A program made the translations under genes and the position numbers. This document shows, piece after piece, positions 40,401 to 50,848 of a stretch of 64,000 nt of DNA. Source of the stretch: Colius striatus. Lineage: Eukaryota > Chordata > Aves > Coliiformes > Coliidae. The notes beneath the pieces were generated by a model. That model was not told the origin of the DNA. It did not search any database and was given only the letters and a program-made list of their open reading frames with translations. Location of the stretch: NCBI RefSeq assembly GCF_028858725.1, contig NC_084772.1:11849048-11913047 (forward strand), in the 5' to 3' direction. Within the stretch, counting starts at the first letter, position 1; every line of letters starts with the position of its first letter.

Positions 40401-40465
40401 GGACGCCGCTTTTGAATGGCCAAATAAAAGGGATTTCTCAAGATATCTTCATCATACACAGCCAT
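12213..40465 (-). CDS. ANKRD27: VARP: VPS9-domain ankyrin repeat protein, 28 coding exons, 1064 aa
   Basis: I assembled the whole reading frame from ATG (complement of 40463-40465) to TGA (complement of 12213-12215). All 28 coding exons have GT-AG borders and the phases agree throughout: 3,195 nt, 1,064 residues (human 1,050). Domain order is an N-terminal globular region (about 1-175), a VPS9 guanine-exchange domain (about 233-372), a first Cys-rich [10 protein letters not shown] motif (431-440), four ankyrin repeats (about 460-610), a Ser-rich linker, a second motif [10 protein letters not shown] (711-720), four more ankyrin repeats (about 740-885) and a basic/Ser-rich tail. VARP is an endosomal adaptor. 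It activates Rab21 through VPS9, binds Rab32/Rab38 through the first ankyrin block, binds VAMP7 through the second half, and binds the VPS29 subunit of retromer through the two zinc motifs. It acts in endosome-to-surface recycling and melanosome cargo delivery. The copy looks intact. It is convergent with PDCD5 and head-to-head with RGS9BP. Exon groups are given separately. Confidence 0.97.
14020..14071. repeat. Two-copy 26-bp tandem duplication in ANKRD27 intron
   Basis: Copies at 14020-14045 and 14046-14071, each starting 'ttcctgtatttacc', differ at two positions. This looks like a local slippage or duplication event with no coding content. Confidence 0.8.
16276..16310. repeat. 13-bp perfect inverted repeat (hairpin) in ANKRD27 intron 25
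   Basis: 'tacatatcagagg' at 16276-16288 and its exact complement 'cctctgatatgta' at 16298-16310 are separated by 9 bases. The arms would form a stable stem in the ANKRD27 pre-mRNA. It is too short for a typical microRNA precursor and resembles no transposon terminus that I know. Confidence 0.75.
16643..18747 (-). CDS. ANKRD27: ANKRD27 exons 23-25: second ankyrin block
   Basis: Exons are 18550-18747 (66 codons), 17388-17507 (40) and 16643-16804 (54), all phase 0, residues about 726-885. Four ankyrin repeats are visible from their TPLH-type openings: [39 protein letters not shown] and [12 protein letters not shown]. Each is followed by a leucine-rich second helix. In human VARP this half, with the preceding linker, clamps the R-SNARE VAMP7 in a closed state. 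The repeat-to-exon phase-0 arrangement is the same as I recall for the human gene. Confidence 0.95.
20336..23954 (-). CDS. ANKRD27: ANKRD27 exons 19-22: linker and second zinc motif
   Basis: Exons are 23895-23954, 23671-23790, 21102-21146 and 20336-20458, residues about 610-725. Exon 20 encodes a Ser/Thr-rich stretch with [11 protein letters not shown] at its end. Exons 21-22 give [15 protein letters not shown] and [14 protein letters not shown], an ankyrin-like helix pair with an acidic run. The motif [10 protein letters not shown] follows at 711-720. Its Cys/His pattern repeats that in exon 14 and fits the VPS29-binding 'Zn-fingernail' microdomain described for VARP. The exon 22 donor is GTTGGA, the weakest in the gene, but the frame and the human match leave no better boundary. 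Confidence 0.92.
24275..28048 (-). CDS. ANKRD27: ANKRD27 exons 13-18: first zinc motif and first ankyrin block
   Basis: Exons are 27956-28048, 27012-27139, 26512-26594, 25713-25828, 24840-24932 and 24275-24472, residues about 373-609. Exon 13 gives [20 protein letters not shown]. Exon 14 carries [10 protein letters not shown] (431-440), the first VPS29-binding zinc motif. Exons 15-18 carry four ankyrin repeats opening [38 protein letters not shown] and [13 protein letters not shown]. In the human protein this block binds GTP-loaded Rab32 and Rab38. Exon 18 is the largest of the group (66 codons) and uses a weak GTATTC donor. Confidence 0.95.
29250..29702 (-). mobile_element. CR1 LINE fragment in ANKRD27 intron 12
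   Basis: Blocks such as 'acccctctgggcagcctgtt', 'ccagtgctcctcacagtgaa', 'gaggtcacccttcagtctcc' and 'ggggcccagaactggacaca' are the hallmark of avian CR1 3' regions, read here in antisense. About 450 bases are retained with moderate divergence. It has the same orientation as the host gene (minus). Confidence 0.92.
30337..30600 (-). mobile_element. CR1 LINE 3'-end fragment in ANKRD27 intron 12
   Basis: It starts with the inverted CR1 terminus 'aatcatagaatcatttcagc', then 'tggaagagacctttaagatc', 'cttgggcagtctgttccaat' and 'aacttcactgccaca'. This is the 3' part of a CR1 copy on the minus strand and is more diverged than the copy at 29.3 kb. The inner end is approximate. Confidence 0.85.
33073..36597 (-). 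CDS. ANKRD27: ANKRD27 exons 6-12: VPS9 guanine-exchange domain
   Basis: Exons are 36538-36597, 36385-36438, 36230-36295, 36079-36155, 35588-35709, 34578-34656 and 33073-33205, residues 176-372. Exons 6-8 encode a helical lead-in ([26 protein letters not shown]). Exons 9-12 form the VPS9 core: [50 protein letters not shown] and [14 protein letters not shown]. Asp310 in ADDLL and Tyr350 in GYCLTS fall at the same numbers as the human residues used in GEF-dead mutants, so Rab21 exchange activity is expected. The LTR at 33862-34398 sits in intron 11, between the exons ending EIPNW and starting MANLSY. Confidence 0.95.
33862..34398 (+). mobile_element. Solo LTR of an avian endogenous retrovirus (ERVL-like)
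   Basis: A 537-base element begins TG and ends CA and is flanked by the 5-bp direct repeat 'catct' at 33857-33861 and 34399-34403. Internally it matches a widespread bird LTR that I remember: 'ctggttttggctgg', 'agtagctggtac', 'aaggccttttctgcttctca' and 'ccccatcccactggggga', with a TATA-like 'tatataaac' near 34115. There is no internal retroviral region, so this is a solo LTR left by recombination. The 5-bp target duplication suggests a class III (ERVL) origin. It is a fossil, diverged and of no great recency, lying antisense to ANKRD27 in intron 11. Confidence 0.85.
34421..34451. repeat. Poly(A) tract, 31 bases
   Basis: An uninterrupted run of 31 adenines starts 17 bases after the right target-site duplication of the LTR. 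It reads as poly(T) in the ANKRD27 pre-mRNA. It could be the relic tail of a retroposed insertion or simple slippage, and no attached SINE or pseudogene is recognisable. Confidence 0.9.
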
Positions 40466-40494
40466 ATGGACTTCAGATATTCCAAGGAGATTTT
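36873..40494 (-). CDS. ANKRD27: ANKRD27 exons 2-5: start codon and N-terminal region
   Basis: Exons are 40364-40494 (ATG at complement 40463-40465), 39641-39751, 38449-38605 and 36873-37027, coding for residues 1-175. The start [19 protein letters not shown] matches human MALYDEDLLKNPFYLALQK. Exon 4 contains [20 protein letters not shown], an almost invariant segment. Exon 5 gives [17 protein letters not shown]. The region preceding the VPS9 domain is a globular N-terminal module of the endosomal adaptor. Exon 2 also carries 29 bases of 5'UTR. Confidence 0.95.
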
Positions 40495-43400
40495 CTAAAA
40501 TACATTTGGAGAAGGGTTAATGTATCACACACACTGTTAAAACATATTTGGGAATACTTAGGGGGCAGTTTAATTGTTGAAAAGGAAAAGCAGTAAGCAG
40601 TCAATGGCATGCTAATTACAGTTACTCAGAAGTTATTCAGAAAGATTATTTTCCATGAACACACATCTCCAATTACATAACCTCATGCTGTCTCTTTAAC
40701 CCTTCCCAGTGTTAAAGCTTAATCATGTGATGGTTTATCTAAAACTTGTGAGAGAAGGAAAAAGTTAAGATCTAGATTAGCACTGGATCTACAAGCTAGC
40801 TTGTCTTCTTTTAGATCTTAGCAGTGCAAGAAACACTAATTAACAGCTTCTTCATGGCGGATTCTACTGTATCATATGACATTGTTGCTTTTGCAGTACG
40901 CTGATACAAGTTTTCAGACTTAACCTGTGTAAGGATTACTGACCGATATACATCAGTGAGACATCCAGACAGTGTAACAGGAACCCTTGTGTAAGGTAAT
41001 ACTCAACTTTCCATGTAAAGTCATAGGAAAGAGGTATAGCAAAGAGATATGAATATCTGTGTCAATTAAAAAGTCACTGCAAAATGCAACATTTGTGGTC
41101 ATCTCTGCTCCCATGGGAAAAGTCCCAGTTACATGTGGCTAGGCTGATCCATAACATTTGGCAAAAGAATGAGCAAAAACAGTGTCTGGAGACAGAAACC
41201 CTAACCTGTAAGCACTGGAAGAGCTATCACCAAGTGTGTCACAGGGAAATGATCTCTTGACACACTAGACTCAAATGCTTGCTTCCACAATTCTAATTAT
41301 TATTAAAAAACCCTACCATATCCTAGATAGAAAAGGAAGGAAAAATTCTAATAAGTCTCTTCTGGATTAACTTCAGAAGTAATATTGATTTTCATTCATA
41401 AAAGTTACAAGTCTAACAAGTGTTTATTAATTAGTCTGTTATATATCTTCTCTCATCATCCAGCTTCCCTTAGGAATCAACAGAAGCCGCATGATTTCCT
41501 CACGCAATTTCAGCTGTATGTCCCAGTAAAGGCTGAGAACAGTATAAAAATTTAATTTCAGCAAGACACCCTTACACAATCAGTACTTTCCTGTCTTCTT
41601 AAACACAGAATTATACCTAGCATATTTGCTCAGTGTGAACTGCTTCTACTTGTTCTGTAGCACTTTTAGTATCCTTCTACCTAATGCTGCTGATACTAAA
41701 AACCACCTTTCTCTGAGGTATTTCTCACAGAAGAGATGCAAACCCCTTGTATACTAATTGAATAAAGTAGAAAACCATACATGAAATTCCCAGTAATTTT
41801 CAGATAGTTTTTGAGTTTCAGCTATGCTGTTAACTGATCTATAGTATCTTAACCAATCTGCAATCTGATCTCTCCTTATAATTAGGCACAAGGACAGTTC
41901 CCCTAGAATGCTAAACACAAACATCATCAGCTAAAGCTGCTAGGAATTTATACCATAAAGTTATCACCAGTTACTGCTTAGACAACCTCAACTCAAGTTC
42001 AGTAGTGGCAGATAACTGTCTCAAGCAGAGTTTTCCTGTGCAGTTTCAGAAAAACATGGTTCATCTGCTTTCAAGATATACAATAAAATTAAGAGCTTCT
42101 ATGAAAGAATAGTAATTCAGTATTCTTCATACTATGAAAGAATAGTAATTTAGTCCCAAAACAGTGTTCTTGGGACCACAGATGTGAAGTTTGCTAACAC
42201 AAAGGAAAAAGTGTTTGCTCATTGACACCTTCTAAAGATTAGACAAGTTTAATAATTACAAGACTTCAAACCTGGAAAAAGTGCAGCTTTGCACAAGCGC
42301 TGTCCTACCACAGTGCCTGAGTAAACAGGATGACCATCAGTATCATAGCTGATGACTGCTTTAAGCACTTCCTGACAGGTAGTTACAATCCATGTTCAAA
42401 CTGTTGACTTCCTCAGCCCATGGCCGAGGCAACTAGAAAAGACAACACAAGGCAACTAGTAGGTCTGCTGCAGGAACAGAACTACCTCATGACCAATCCA
42501 CAGAACTTCAGAGCTAAGACAGACCTTAATAAGTAGGACTAGTTAACTACAAAAAAACCTGTCTGCTGAACAGCTAGGTCAAAATCCCAAGATCTTAACT
42601 GACTGTAGCTTATAGTTCAAGAAATACATAAAATAATTTGTCACTGATTCCTAAGGAGAATCAAGGAGAACTGTACATAGACATGTGCAGCCTGCAAAGT
42701 AGTCTGCCACAGCAGGACTTATTTTGGAGCTCTACATCCTTTTTAGGTGCTGCACTTCAGACATGAACTGACTAGAGAGGAATCTGAAGAAAGGCAACAG
42801 AGTCTTTACAGTAGAATTCAAAACACAAAATGCAGTGATGTTCATGCTGAAGAAACTGCATGGAACAGGTAAAAAAAAAATTTCCCCCAGATTTTCCACA
42901 TCTGTAAAAGAAGTAGGCCTTAGCTGAACAAAATAGGCTCAGATTATAGATGAAGAACACCTTTCAGAAAAGAACACATGTTTTAGATTGCATGGCAAAG
43001 CTATCAAGTCTCTCAAGTTGTAAATCTTTAAGAATCTGTTACACAAACTTCTAGTAGGTGATAATACCCATAATGAAGCAAGGAGGCTAGAACACATGGT
43101 CTCTCAAGGAACTTTCCAAATCAAGTTTTTATTAACGCAGTGGCATCTTCATCTGCCACTTTATTTGGTGAATTCATGCCAAGCATCTGGTGAGCAATAG
43201 ATGAGATTTCTATGACCCTCCCACAAGACAGTAATTCCCACATACTGTTAAGGAAAAGAGCACATTGGCACAGGAAGTCGGACAATAAAGCATGAGACTG
43301 TAGAGACAAGACTGTGGGGCACAAGTGTTGCCAAATGCTATAATGCCACTTTCTCAGCTTAACCTGTCTAAGTCAAAACAGTTCTTCCTGCAACAGGAAG

Positions 43401-46400
43401 GAAGGGAAAAGAATAAATTCCACAAATGCTTCTCTAAACCTGCATCTCACCATCAAAAAAAGCCCCACCAAATAATGGATAAGCTCTGACTAGAATGGAA
43501 TTTTAAAAACCATGTAATTCCCTTAGAAAAGGGAAGGAAGAGATTTATGGGAGGGAGAGCTCCCACAGAAAACTTGAGCTTATAAACCTTGCTGTCTATG
43601 ACTGATGTAGCTCTTTAATCATGGCTTACACCTGAAAACAGTAAACCACAAACAACTAGACCACTTTAAGAATCATTTCAGTTGACAGATCAAAACAGGA
43701 AGAGCTTGAAATTATAATCTTCAGTTCCTGGTTCATGAGTTACACATCACAAATAACTAGTTTTAAAATACTTAGTAGCAGCCCTGTAGATTCCCTTACT
43801 ACTGAACTGACAGCTGAATCATGCTTGAGAGCTCTAGTAAGAAGTGAAAAAAAAATTGCATTCAAATACTGAGTTCTGGCATTTTAGCTACTGTAACACA
43901 ACTAAGATGCTATTAACATGATGTACCCTAATAAGAAAACTAAGGCTTCTCTTTCACTTGGGTATGTTGCTCACTTTGAGCAGTAACAGATCAAACTGCA
44001 CTGTTCACCATATTCATGTTCCTACACAGCAGGAAATCACCACCACTAGCCAAATGGGTACTGTTTTGAGACTCACAAATCTGAACTTCCTTCCCTTTTT
44101 TTTCTCCCTTACCCTCGCACCTGCTCAGTGCTACAATATTCAGCTATGACAGCTATTGATCATAGTTACAAAAATGAACGGATGGAATGCTTCAACTGAA
44201 ACAGTGAAGTTACTATATTTACTTTTATGTCCTTCAACTATCCAGAGCATTCTTCAGATAGACATGTAGATGTATAAACCATCTACAATTTAAGTAACTA
44301 CAGAAAAACAAAGTAGATGAAGTCTACAGAATCAAGATGGTACATTAAAGTTTCCCCAAATTTTGGCTCAGGCATTTGAGATGAAGGCAATTTCTTTCCA
44401 CCTCAAAAGCTAAATGCATCTGAAAATACTAGCTAATGCAGTGTTGCAATTCTAGGAATGCATTAGAATGCTCCACTGAGAGTTTGTTGGCTGAACACAA
44501 TGTCCATCTAATTTAACAGTGATCGGGGAAGGGGGGGGGGGGGGGGGAGATGCAGCAGCAAAGGGGAATGCTTTTTTTTCTTCTACTTGCACCTTGGACA
44601 GCTTTAGATTTACTAAGAAAGGAGGAAATGTAGAAAGCCTTATAAGCATTAAACAGTTCTAGTAATGCATAACAAAGCCCACTACAGACCAAAAGAAGCC
44701 ATATCTGGTGTGAAGTTCACATTAAATTATATCGTGCTGTAAAGTAAAGCAACACACAAGCACTAATGTTACATAAAAGGTTTATATACAATCACTTGAG
44801 TGTGTGGATTCATATCTGTTAACATAAATAGCTCAAATTGCTGGAAAAAACATAAGCTAAATTATCAGATAACTATTATGGTATTGTTTAAAAAAAAAGT
44901 GTACCATAACCTTACAGAAGCCAAATTCTTTCTAGATTAAGAGCAAAGCGTTAATTCTAATAATACAACTGTACAAGAGACAGCTGAAGCAAAACAAGTG
45001 ACTATTTTCTCCAAAACACTCGAAATGAAGTCTTATGACCTTCGGTAATGAAAACAATGAATAATATTATTCATCTATGATCATTTATTTTGTCATTGAT
45101 AGTGTTTTCCTTTAGAGATGGAGTCAGGTACCTTTCACAGACCTATCAGGTTTCAGTTCCTTTTAAGAATCATTCTGAAATTTAGGCAAACAGCCATTAA
45201 AGTAGAAAATACTCTATTTGCATTGTTACTTGGCTGTTACGTCGTGTCCATATTCAAGTTATACAACTATTTACTCAATTCTTAGGCATGTCATCTTCTA
45301 ATAGTGATACAGCAGTACATTCAAAGACCTAAAAAAACCCCTGCAGAGATAATGTCTTTCATAATAAAATTAGGGATTCTGTATATAAACACTTTTAACT
45401 CAATGTTGAACAGCAGAAGATTTTGTACTTTCACCAAGGCATATTAATAATAGTTTGGGAGAGCAAAGATAGTAAAACAGATACCAAAATCAGTAAAATT
45501 AACCTAGTTCGATAACCAGAAGTCTCTCCAGAAGACTGTTAGGATATTACACTGGGATACTAACATGAAGTACATCAGTGATCTCTTCACCAAAGTCCAG
45601 CTACAAAGAGGCAGAATGCCACGTTCTGCAAAAACCTTCAACACTAGATTCATTACCATATAATGTTCAAGAACATAAGAAGCACACATTAATTCAATTT
45701 TACTTGTATAATACTGTGAAGTTTCACATGACAATTTCATCTTAGTTTGCAGACTCCAAAACAGTTAACAATGAAAGCTTGGTAAACCAGTAACTAGCAT
45801 ACCACTTTCTGAAACGCTCAAAATGACACCTGAAGCAGCAATTTATTCCTCAACTGAAAGATCTTAACCTCAGTAGTAGACAGACACTTCTGCTAGATTT
45901 TGCAGGTGTATTTATAACAGTAGCAAACTACAGGGCTCTGCAGAAAAATAGGGAAGCAATTGTTCTCCAGATTAATTTTTTAAGTACTACTTTTACCCTC
46001 CTCTGCAAGAGCACCACTTGTTAGCATGAACAGTCAAAGCTAAGCATATCTTAAAGCACTTAAGCAAATAGGAATCTAACCATGGAACTAAATTAGTCTC
46101 AGTCCACTGTTTTACTTCAAGGCAAAGGTTACAATCTGGACTTCAGTCACTTAAGCATTCACTTAAAAATAAAACCAAAAATCCCTTCTCTGTTTGAGCA
46201 CCCAAGAAACTTAACTGCCTACTCTAAAGGCATGAGCACTGAGCATCTCATGAAAGAGATCTGAGATCCCCCAGCACATCCTGCTCATCCTCAGGCAGCA
46301 AAGGAGGAAACAACCTACTTGGGTACCCCTTTCAGATGCAGCTTGTATTGGTTTCTGTGAAACTGAAGTAGGTCAGAATAACAACTCTGAATTATCAGAG

Positions 46401-49353
46401 TGAGGAATTCACCTTAGTCGGTTGAAGGCTTCCTAGCAACCAGGGAAAATTAAGTTTTCCCATCCCAGAACATCAGTCTGGGAACGATGGAACAGAGTCT
46501 GGAAAGGAGGGCTCAGCAGCATTCCAGGAAGAGGCTGGTTTCTCTCAGCTTCTCCTCTTCAGACACACACTTCGTTCAGGGAAGGGTTAAGAACTGGCAC
46601 AGGATCTCAGGATTTCGGCTTCATCTCTGCCCAATACACCCCAAGCCCTTTCTAGGCCTAAGAAGTCTGGCTCTTCTACCACTGACTGCTCCCATCCTTC
46701 TCAGACAGGCCTATCCCAGAGACTCTACGGCACCTGCCAGCAATAGGGACGTACTGTGGCAGATAAGTTTGTATCAGTTCCTCAGGTTAGCTTTTCATTC
46801 TGAACCCCACCTCACAAACACTGAAACCAAGCCATTAAGTATTTTAACAGTGTATTGGCATCCCAATTTTATGTGGACTCATTCTTGCTTGTCTCAGACC
46901 TGAAGACAAAGAACATACTGGCTTAATTCTTCGGTTACCTATTTCTTTCCTCCTGAAAAAGTACATTTTAATATGAGAGGCTCCTTCTTGAACAGACAAT
47001 TTTCGCACTTTTATCTGGCTGCTTCCATTGATTTTTGAGATAATCTTACGTGTCATTAGCCACATTCTCTTCGTCATTCTTTGGCTTATCACTATAAAAG
47101 CTGCATTAAACTGTGAGATGGAGAACCCTGAGCCATTCATGAGCGAGTCCTGGAATGGATTGCGGAGAGTGCTGGTCAGTGAACCACAATAACAAGGAAT
47201 ACTTAGAGCAAAAACATAAATAGAAATTACAAGGTTACAAAAATAGCTTCTCAAGCAAGGATGCTTCCTCCAGACAAAAATAGAAAGAATATGGTCATTA
47301 AAATCTACTGCAAGAAAGCCTTTCCACAGAATCAGAAAATAAATTTCCCTTACTACTTATTATGCTGCTTCCTAAATAACTCCTAAGGACTTTTACACTT
47401 CACCCTAGTACTTTTTCCAGAATAACATTTCAGCAGCTTGTTTGAAAGTGGTATCAAGATTAGGATTTTCAGAACATTATGCCTGCCTAACAAACTACTG
47501 AATTTTAAGTTTCCACAATCTACCTGAATTGGATAACTACATGCAGTTGAACTTAGCTTAGAACTAGTCTAAACAATAGACACTTTCTTCCCACAGTACA
47601 TACCTGAAGATGTATTTAGGCACTATTCAATACAGATTATAACTACTGACACCTTCAGGTTTAAGTAGTCACATGTTCCTGACAATATCCCCCCCCTCTT
47701 CTTTTCATCTACCTTCAGAGAAGTAGATTCAAGAATCTGATGTGACACAATAAACAGTAACTTTATTGATATATGGCACACTTCAAACACAGCTACTGTA
47801 CACACACACACAAATATGCATAATTTACTTAGCAATAAGATTAACACATTTAAGTCACACAGGGCTCCACATTCAAACCCAGAGATAATCCTTTTTCCAC
47901 CTGACAATGATTAAGCAATTACAAGACTTCACTTACAGTCAGTTCAAAATCATCCTGTGTTTCCTTATTCCTACAAGGAAAGAGGCACTATGGATTCACT
48001 TCTTCTAGGCTACCAATATACAAATTAGCTGAGAGCTACTCAGTTTACTCTGCAGTAATTTGGCAATCTACAGAAGTTCAAAGGTAGTTTCTTCCATAGC
48101 CAGCAATCTGCAGCAGAAGCTACGTGTGTCTTAGAATTAGGGATAAAATTAAGGCAGAACAACAAAAAACAATCTGTGTATTCCAAGCTGTCGAGATACA
48201 GAAAAATGAATATAGTGTAGATAAAACTCTCCAGGCTCAGCTCTGCATCAGAAAGCCAGTCTGCTTGGACTCTACTCCTGATAGCTAATTACTCATAGCA
48301 CACACTGTGCTACAGTGGTGGCATGATAAGGGAGTCATACTCCCCCTTCTCATGAGACTATGTTTTCTCATTTTCAAGTTGCTATAGCATCAGAAAACCA
48401 CTCTGTTAGCCACAAACATTGAGACATACGTAACAGCATATACTACAAGCAAGTACTCCCGAAGCCCACTTTGGCAAAGATGCATCCCATCCTAGAAACA
48501 AGATTTAGTGAACTACTTAGCGCTCAACATCAATTCCGTTCTTCTAGAAGGTTCAGATCTACATGTAAACACAGTCCAGTGTTCATCACTGGACATCATA
48601 TTGTACTTCAGCTCATTTACAAGGGTAGTCAGTGAAGCATCATTTCTGCTACTAAGGAACCAGTGCACTCTCTAACGTATCATTGCCCAGCTTAAACTAA
48701 CTGGATCACACAACAGTACTTCCCGATGGCTTTAAACACCCCGCGCACACGACGAGATCGACATAAGCTCCCTCTCCCAGCACTACCTTGGAATGCCTGT
48801 GACACTCCGGGACAACCTACACCCTCAAACCTGGTAGGAAACCGATGACACCGACCTCGCGTGAATAGCCGAGGTGGCTGGGGTTAAACCAAGTTCAACA
48901 ACGTATCACACGTCTCTGTCGCTTTACCGCCGGGACGGAAGGCAGGTGCAAGCGAGACCGCGGACACTAGCAAGGGCTGTCCGTTGCTGCGGCCGGAGAT
49001 GCCCGAACGGCAGTGGCCACGGCCTCACCGCGCGGCCTGACCCCGCCGGCGCCGCAGGCCCCGTCGCCCCGCGCGGGCTGGTCGCTCCGCGGCTTCGGGC
49101 CGTGAGCAGGCCGCGGCCCGGCACCGCCCCCGCCCGCAACCCAGGCCGCGGCCCCACCGCACAGCACGCGAGGGTGTGCGTGCCCTGCGCCCTCCGCGTC
49201 ACGGAAGGGAGGGACGGCACGGCCGGGGCCGCCCCGCGCGACGGCACGGGATGGGACGGGCAGTGCGGGTCCCGCGGCCGCGCTCCCTTGGACTCTACGG
49301 GAAGCTGTCCTCCTGGCGAGGAGCGAGCCGGGGACGCCCGGAGCAGGAGCGCT
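40495..49353 (-). other. ANKRD27 intron 1 (8.9 kb)
   Basis: It runs from the donor GTAAGT (complement of 49354-49359) to the acceptor before exon 2. I find no conserved exon, RNA gene or recognisable transposon. It holds a G17 run at 44531-44547, a 19-bp direct repeat with a 33-base period (42099-42117 and 42132-42150), and two overlapping open frames of 136-138 codons at 46.5-47.3 kb without homology. Confidence 0.6.
44531..44547. repeat. Poly(G) run, 17 bases
   Basis: A run of 17 G, preceded by 'ggggaa', lies in intron 1 of ANKRD27 (poly(C) in the transcript). It is a simple repeat and its length is likely to vary between individuals or assemblies. Confidence 0.9.
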
Positions 49354-50110
49354 ACTTACACCAACAACATTGTTCCCCTTCCTCCCCGTCCGCAGAGCCG
49401 CTGGCGGCCCGCCTCCCCCAACCGCTCCGCGCCTCAAGCCAAGCCCTACCGGGATCTAGGGCGGGCCCAGCACGACGGCAGCGCCGCACGAAGCCAATGG
49501 CCGGGCACCGGCGGGGAGCGAGCAAGGAGCCAGACAGTCGCTGCGAGGTCACAGCTTGCGGAGGCGGGGCCTTGCGAGAGCTTATAGGGCCGGACCGGGC
49601 CGCGCCCGGGAGGCCGCGGGCGCTCCCTGCGCGGCGCCATGTGACTGCGCGGGCGCTCAGCTGGGACGAGTTACATACGAGTGGTTGTGGCCGGCGCGGA
49701 CAGACAGCTTCCCGATTGTCCCACCTGAAAACGTCAGCCTTCGCTGGTTTATTCTTCTTCTTCCTCGGTGTTTGGCACTTTTCAAAAAGCGGCGCCCGAT
49801 CGTGGGAAGCCTCATCTGCCGTTCAGCGCGGTGCGGGATGAGCCGCCCCGGTTCTCCTGTGCGGTGGCCGTAGCAGAAGGGTGAGCGATGCTGCCCCCTC
49901 CCCGGGGCTTCCTCCAGCCTGCCCGGGCTCCCGGAGCCGTCGGCGCCGCCTCATCAGCCGCTGGGGACGCGACGTGGGTGAAAAGGTGCTGAATGCATGC
50001 GCGACCTGAAGCTACTGCTTGCCATGTGTGGCCGTAGCCTCTGGCTTTGCCAGCTGCCTGGTCCCGGTACCAGGTAATCGGGGAGGCGCAGCAGCAGACC
50101 AGCGGGGACG
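48920..50110. promoter_or_regulatory. Shared CpG island between ANKRD27 and RGS9BP
   Basis: A dense CpG, GC-rich block separates the first exon of ANKRD27 (minus) from the ATG of RGS9BP (plus). It contains a CCAAT box in 'gaagccaatggcc' near 49,490 and a GC box in 'gaggcggggcc' near 49,560. No TATA box is evident. The head-to-head layout suggests a bidirectional promoter. The long frames that cross it on both strands are compositional artefacts. Confidence 0.75.
49360..49560 (-). other. ANKRD27: ANKRD27 non-coding exon 1 (5'UTR)
   Basis: On the minus strand a strong donor (GTAAGT, complement of 49354-49359) follows '...aacaatgttgttggt' inside the CpG island, in the right place for the first exon of ANKRD27. 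Exon 2 begins with an AG acceptor 29 bases before the start codon, so a separate leader exon is needed. The transcription start is a guess within the island. The exon end carries an upstream ATG (complement of 49368-49370). Confidence 0.55.
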
Positions 50111-50134
50111 TTGCTCCGCGCCACCGGCAGGATC

Positions 50135-50848
50135 ATGGTGAAGGAGGAGTGCAAAGCACTGCTGGACGCGCTCAACAAGGTGACCGCCTGCTACCGGCAC
50201 ATGGTGCTGACCATCGGCGGCACCTCGGACTCCCAGAACCTACGGGAGGAGCTCAAGAAAACGCGGCAAAAAGCCCAGGAGCTAGCGGTGGCCAACAGGA
50301 ACAAGCTCACCACGGTCCTGAAGGACAAAACCGTTAGTAAGGAAGATAAAGCCGAGTTCGAAAGGCTATGGGTGATTTTCTCCACGTGCCTAGAGATCCT
50401 GGAGATCGACATGAGGAGAGCCCTGGAGCTGGGCCACGAGTTTCCACTAAATGTCCCCAAAAAGCACCTGATCCAGACAGGAATGAGTGGGGGAACCTCT
50501 GGCGTGGCTGCCAGGGCGATGAGCGTCCAAAACATGAAATATGAGGCTGAGCACAACATCGACGTTGTGGATTTGAAAGACCTTGAGAACGAAATCAACC
50601 AGGTAGGAGAGATGATGTACGAGATGGAAATGAAGGTCAATGTCCCCCAGTGGACAGTAGAGGCTAAGCAAGACCCAGGGGCTGAACTAAAATCCACCAT
50701 CAGCGTGGGCGCTTCTTCTATTGGCATGATCTCAGTGGAGGAAAATAAATCCTTCTGCGACATCAACAAGGTTCTAGCTGGGATTATTTTCTCTGCTGTG
50801 CTCATTATCGCTATTGTCCTGGCAGTGTGTGTGGTGAAACTCTCATAG
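50135..50848 (+). CDS. RGS9BP: RGS9-binding protein (R9AP), single exon, 237 aa
   Basis: This is an uninterrupted frame from ATG at 50135 to TAG, as in the intronless human gene (235 aa). The start was chosen because [15 protein letters not shown] aligns with human [15 protein letters not shown]; an in-frame extension upstream has no ATG. An N-terminal helical bundle ([46 protein letters not shown]) is followed by SGVAARAMS and a SNARE-like helix with [18 protein letters not shown]-terminal membrane anchor begins at about residue 213 ([20 protein letters not shown]) and ends VVKLS. R9AP tethers the RGS9-1/Gbeta5 complex to photoreceptor disc membranes and speeds transducin shut-off. Loss causes bradyopsia in humans. 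The gene is intact. Confidence 0.97.
   Translation: MVKEECKALLDALNKVTACYRHMVLTIGGTSDSQNLREELKKTRQKAQELAVANRNKLTTVLKDKTVSKEDKAEFERLWVIFSTCLEILEIDMRRALELGHEFPLNVPKKHLIQTGMSGGTSGVAARAMSVQNMKYEAEHNIDVVDLKDLENEINQVGEMMYEMEMKVNVPQWTVEAKQDPGAELKSTISVGASSIGMISVEENKSFCDINKVLAGIIFSAVLIIAIVLAVCVVKLS

Noticed and set aside
42099-42150. 19-bp direct repeat with a 33-base period in ANKRD27 intron 1
   Set aside because: Only two partial copies with AT-rich content; an ordinary slippage product, not a CRISPR-like or satellite array.
46487-47254. Two overlapping open frames (138 codons plus, 136 codons minus) in ANKRD27 intron 1
   Set aside because: Neither translation resembles a known protein, they lie in opposite directions within an intron, and no supporting splice or promoter signals were seen.
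48874-49841. Long plus-strand frames (237 and 221 codons) in the ANKRD27/RGS9BP island
   Set aside because: Stop codons are rare in CpG-rich DNA; the translations are low-complexity Arg/Pro/Ala and cross the ANKRD27 leader exon.
50111-50134. Eight-codon N-terminal extension of RGS9BP
   Set aside because: It begins at TTG; the ATG at 50135 matches the orthologue start.
50191-50805. 204-codon antisense frame inside RGS9BP
   Set aside because: Exact shadow of a real, well-matched coding exon.
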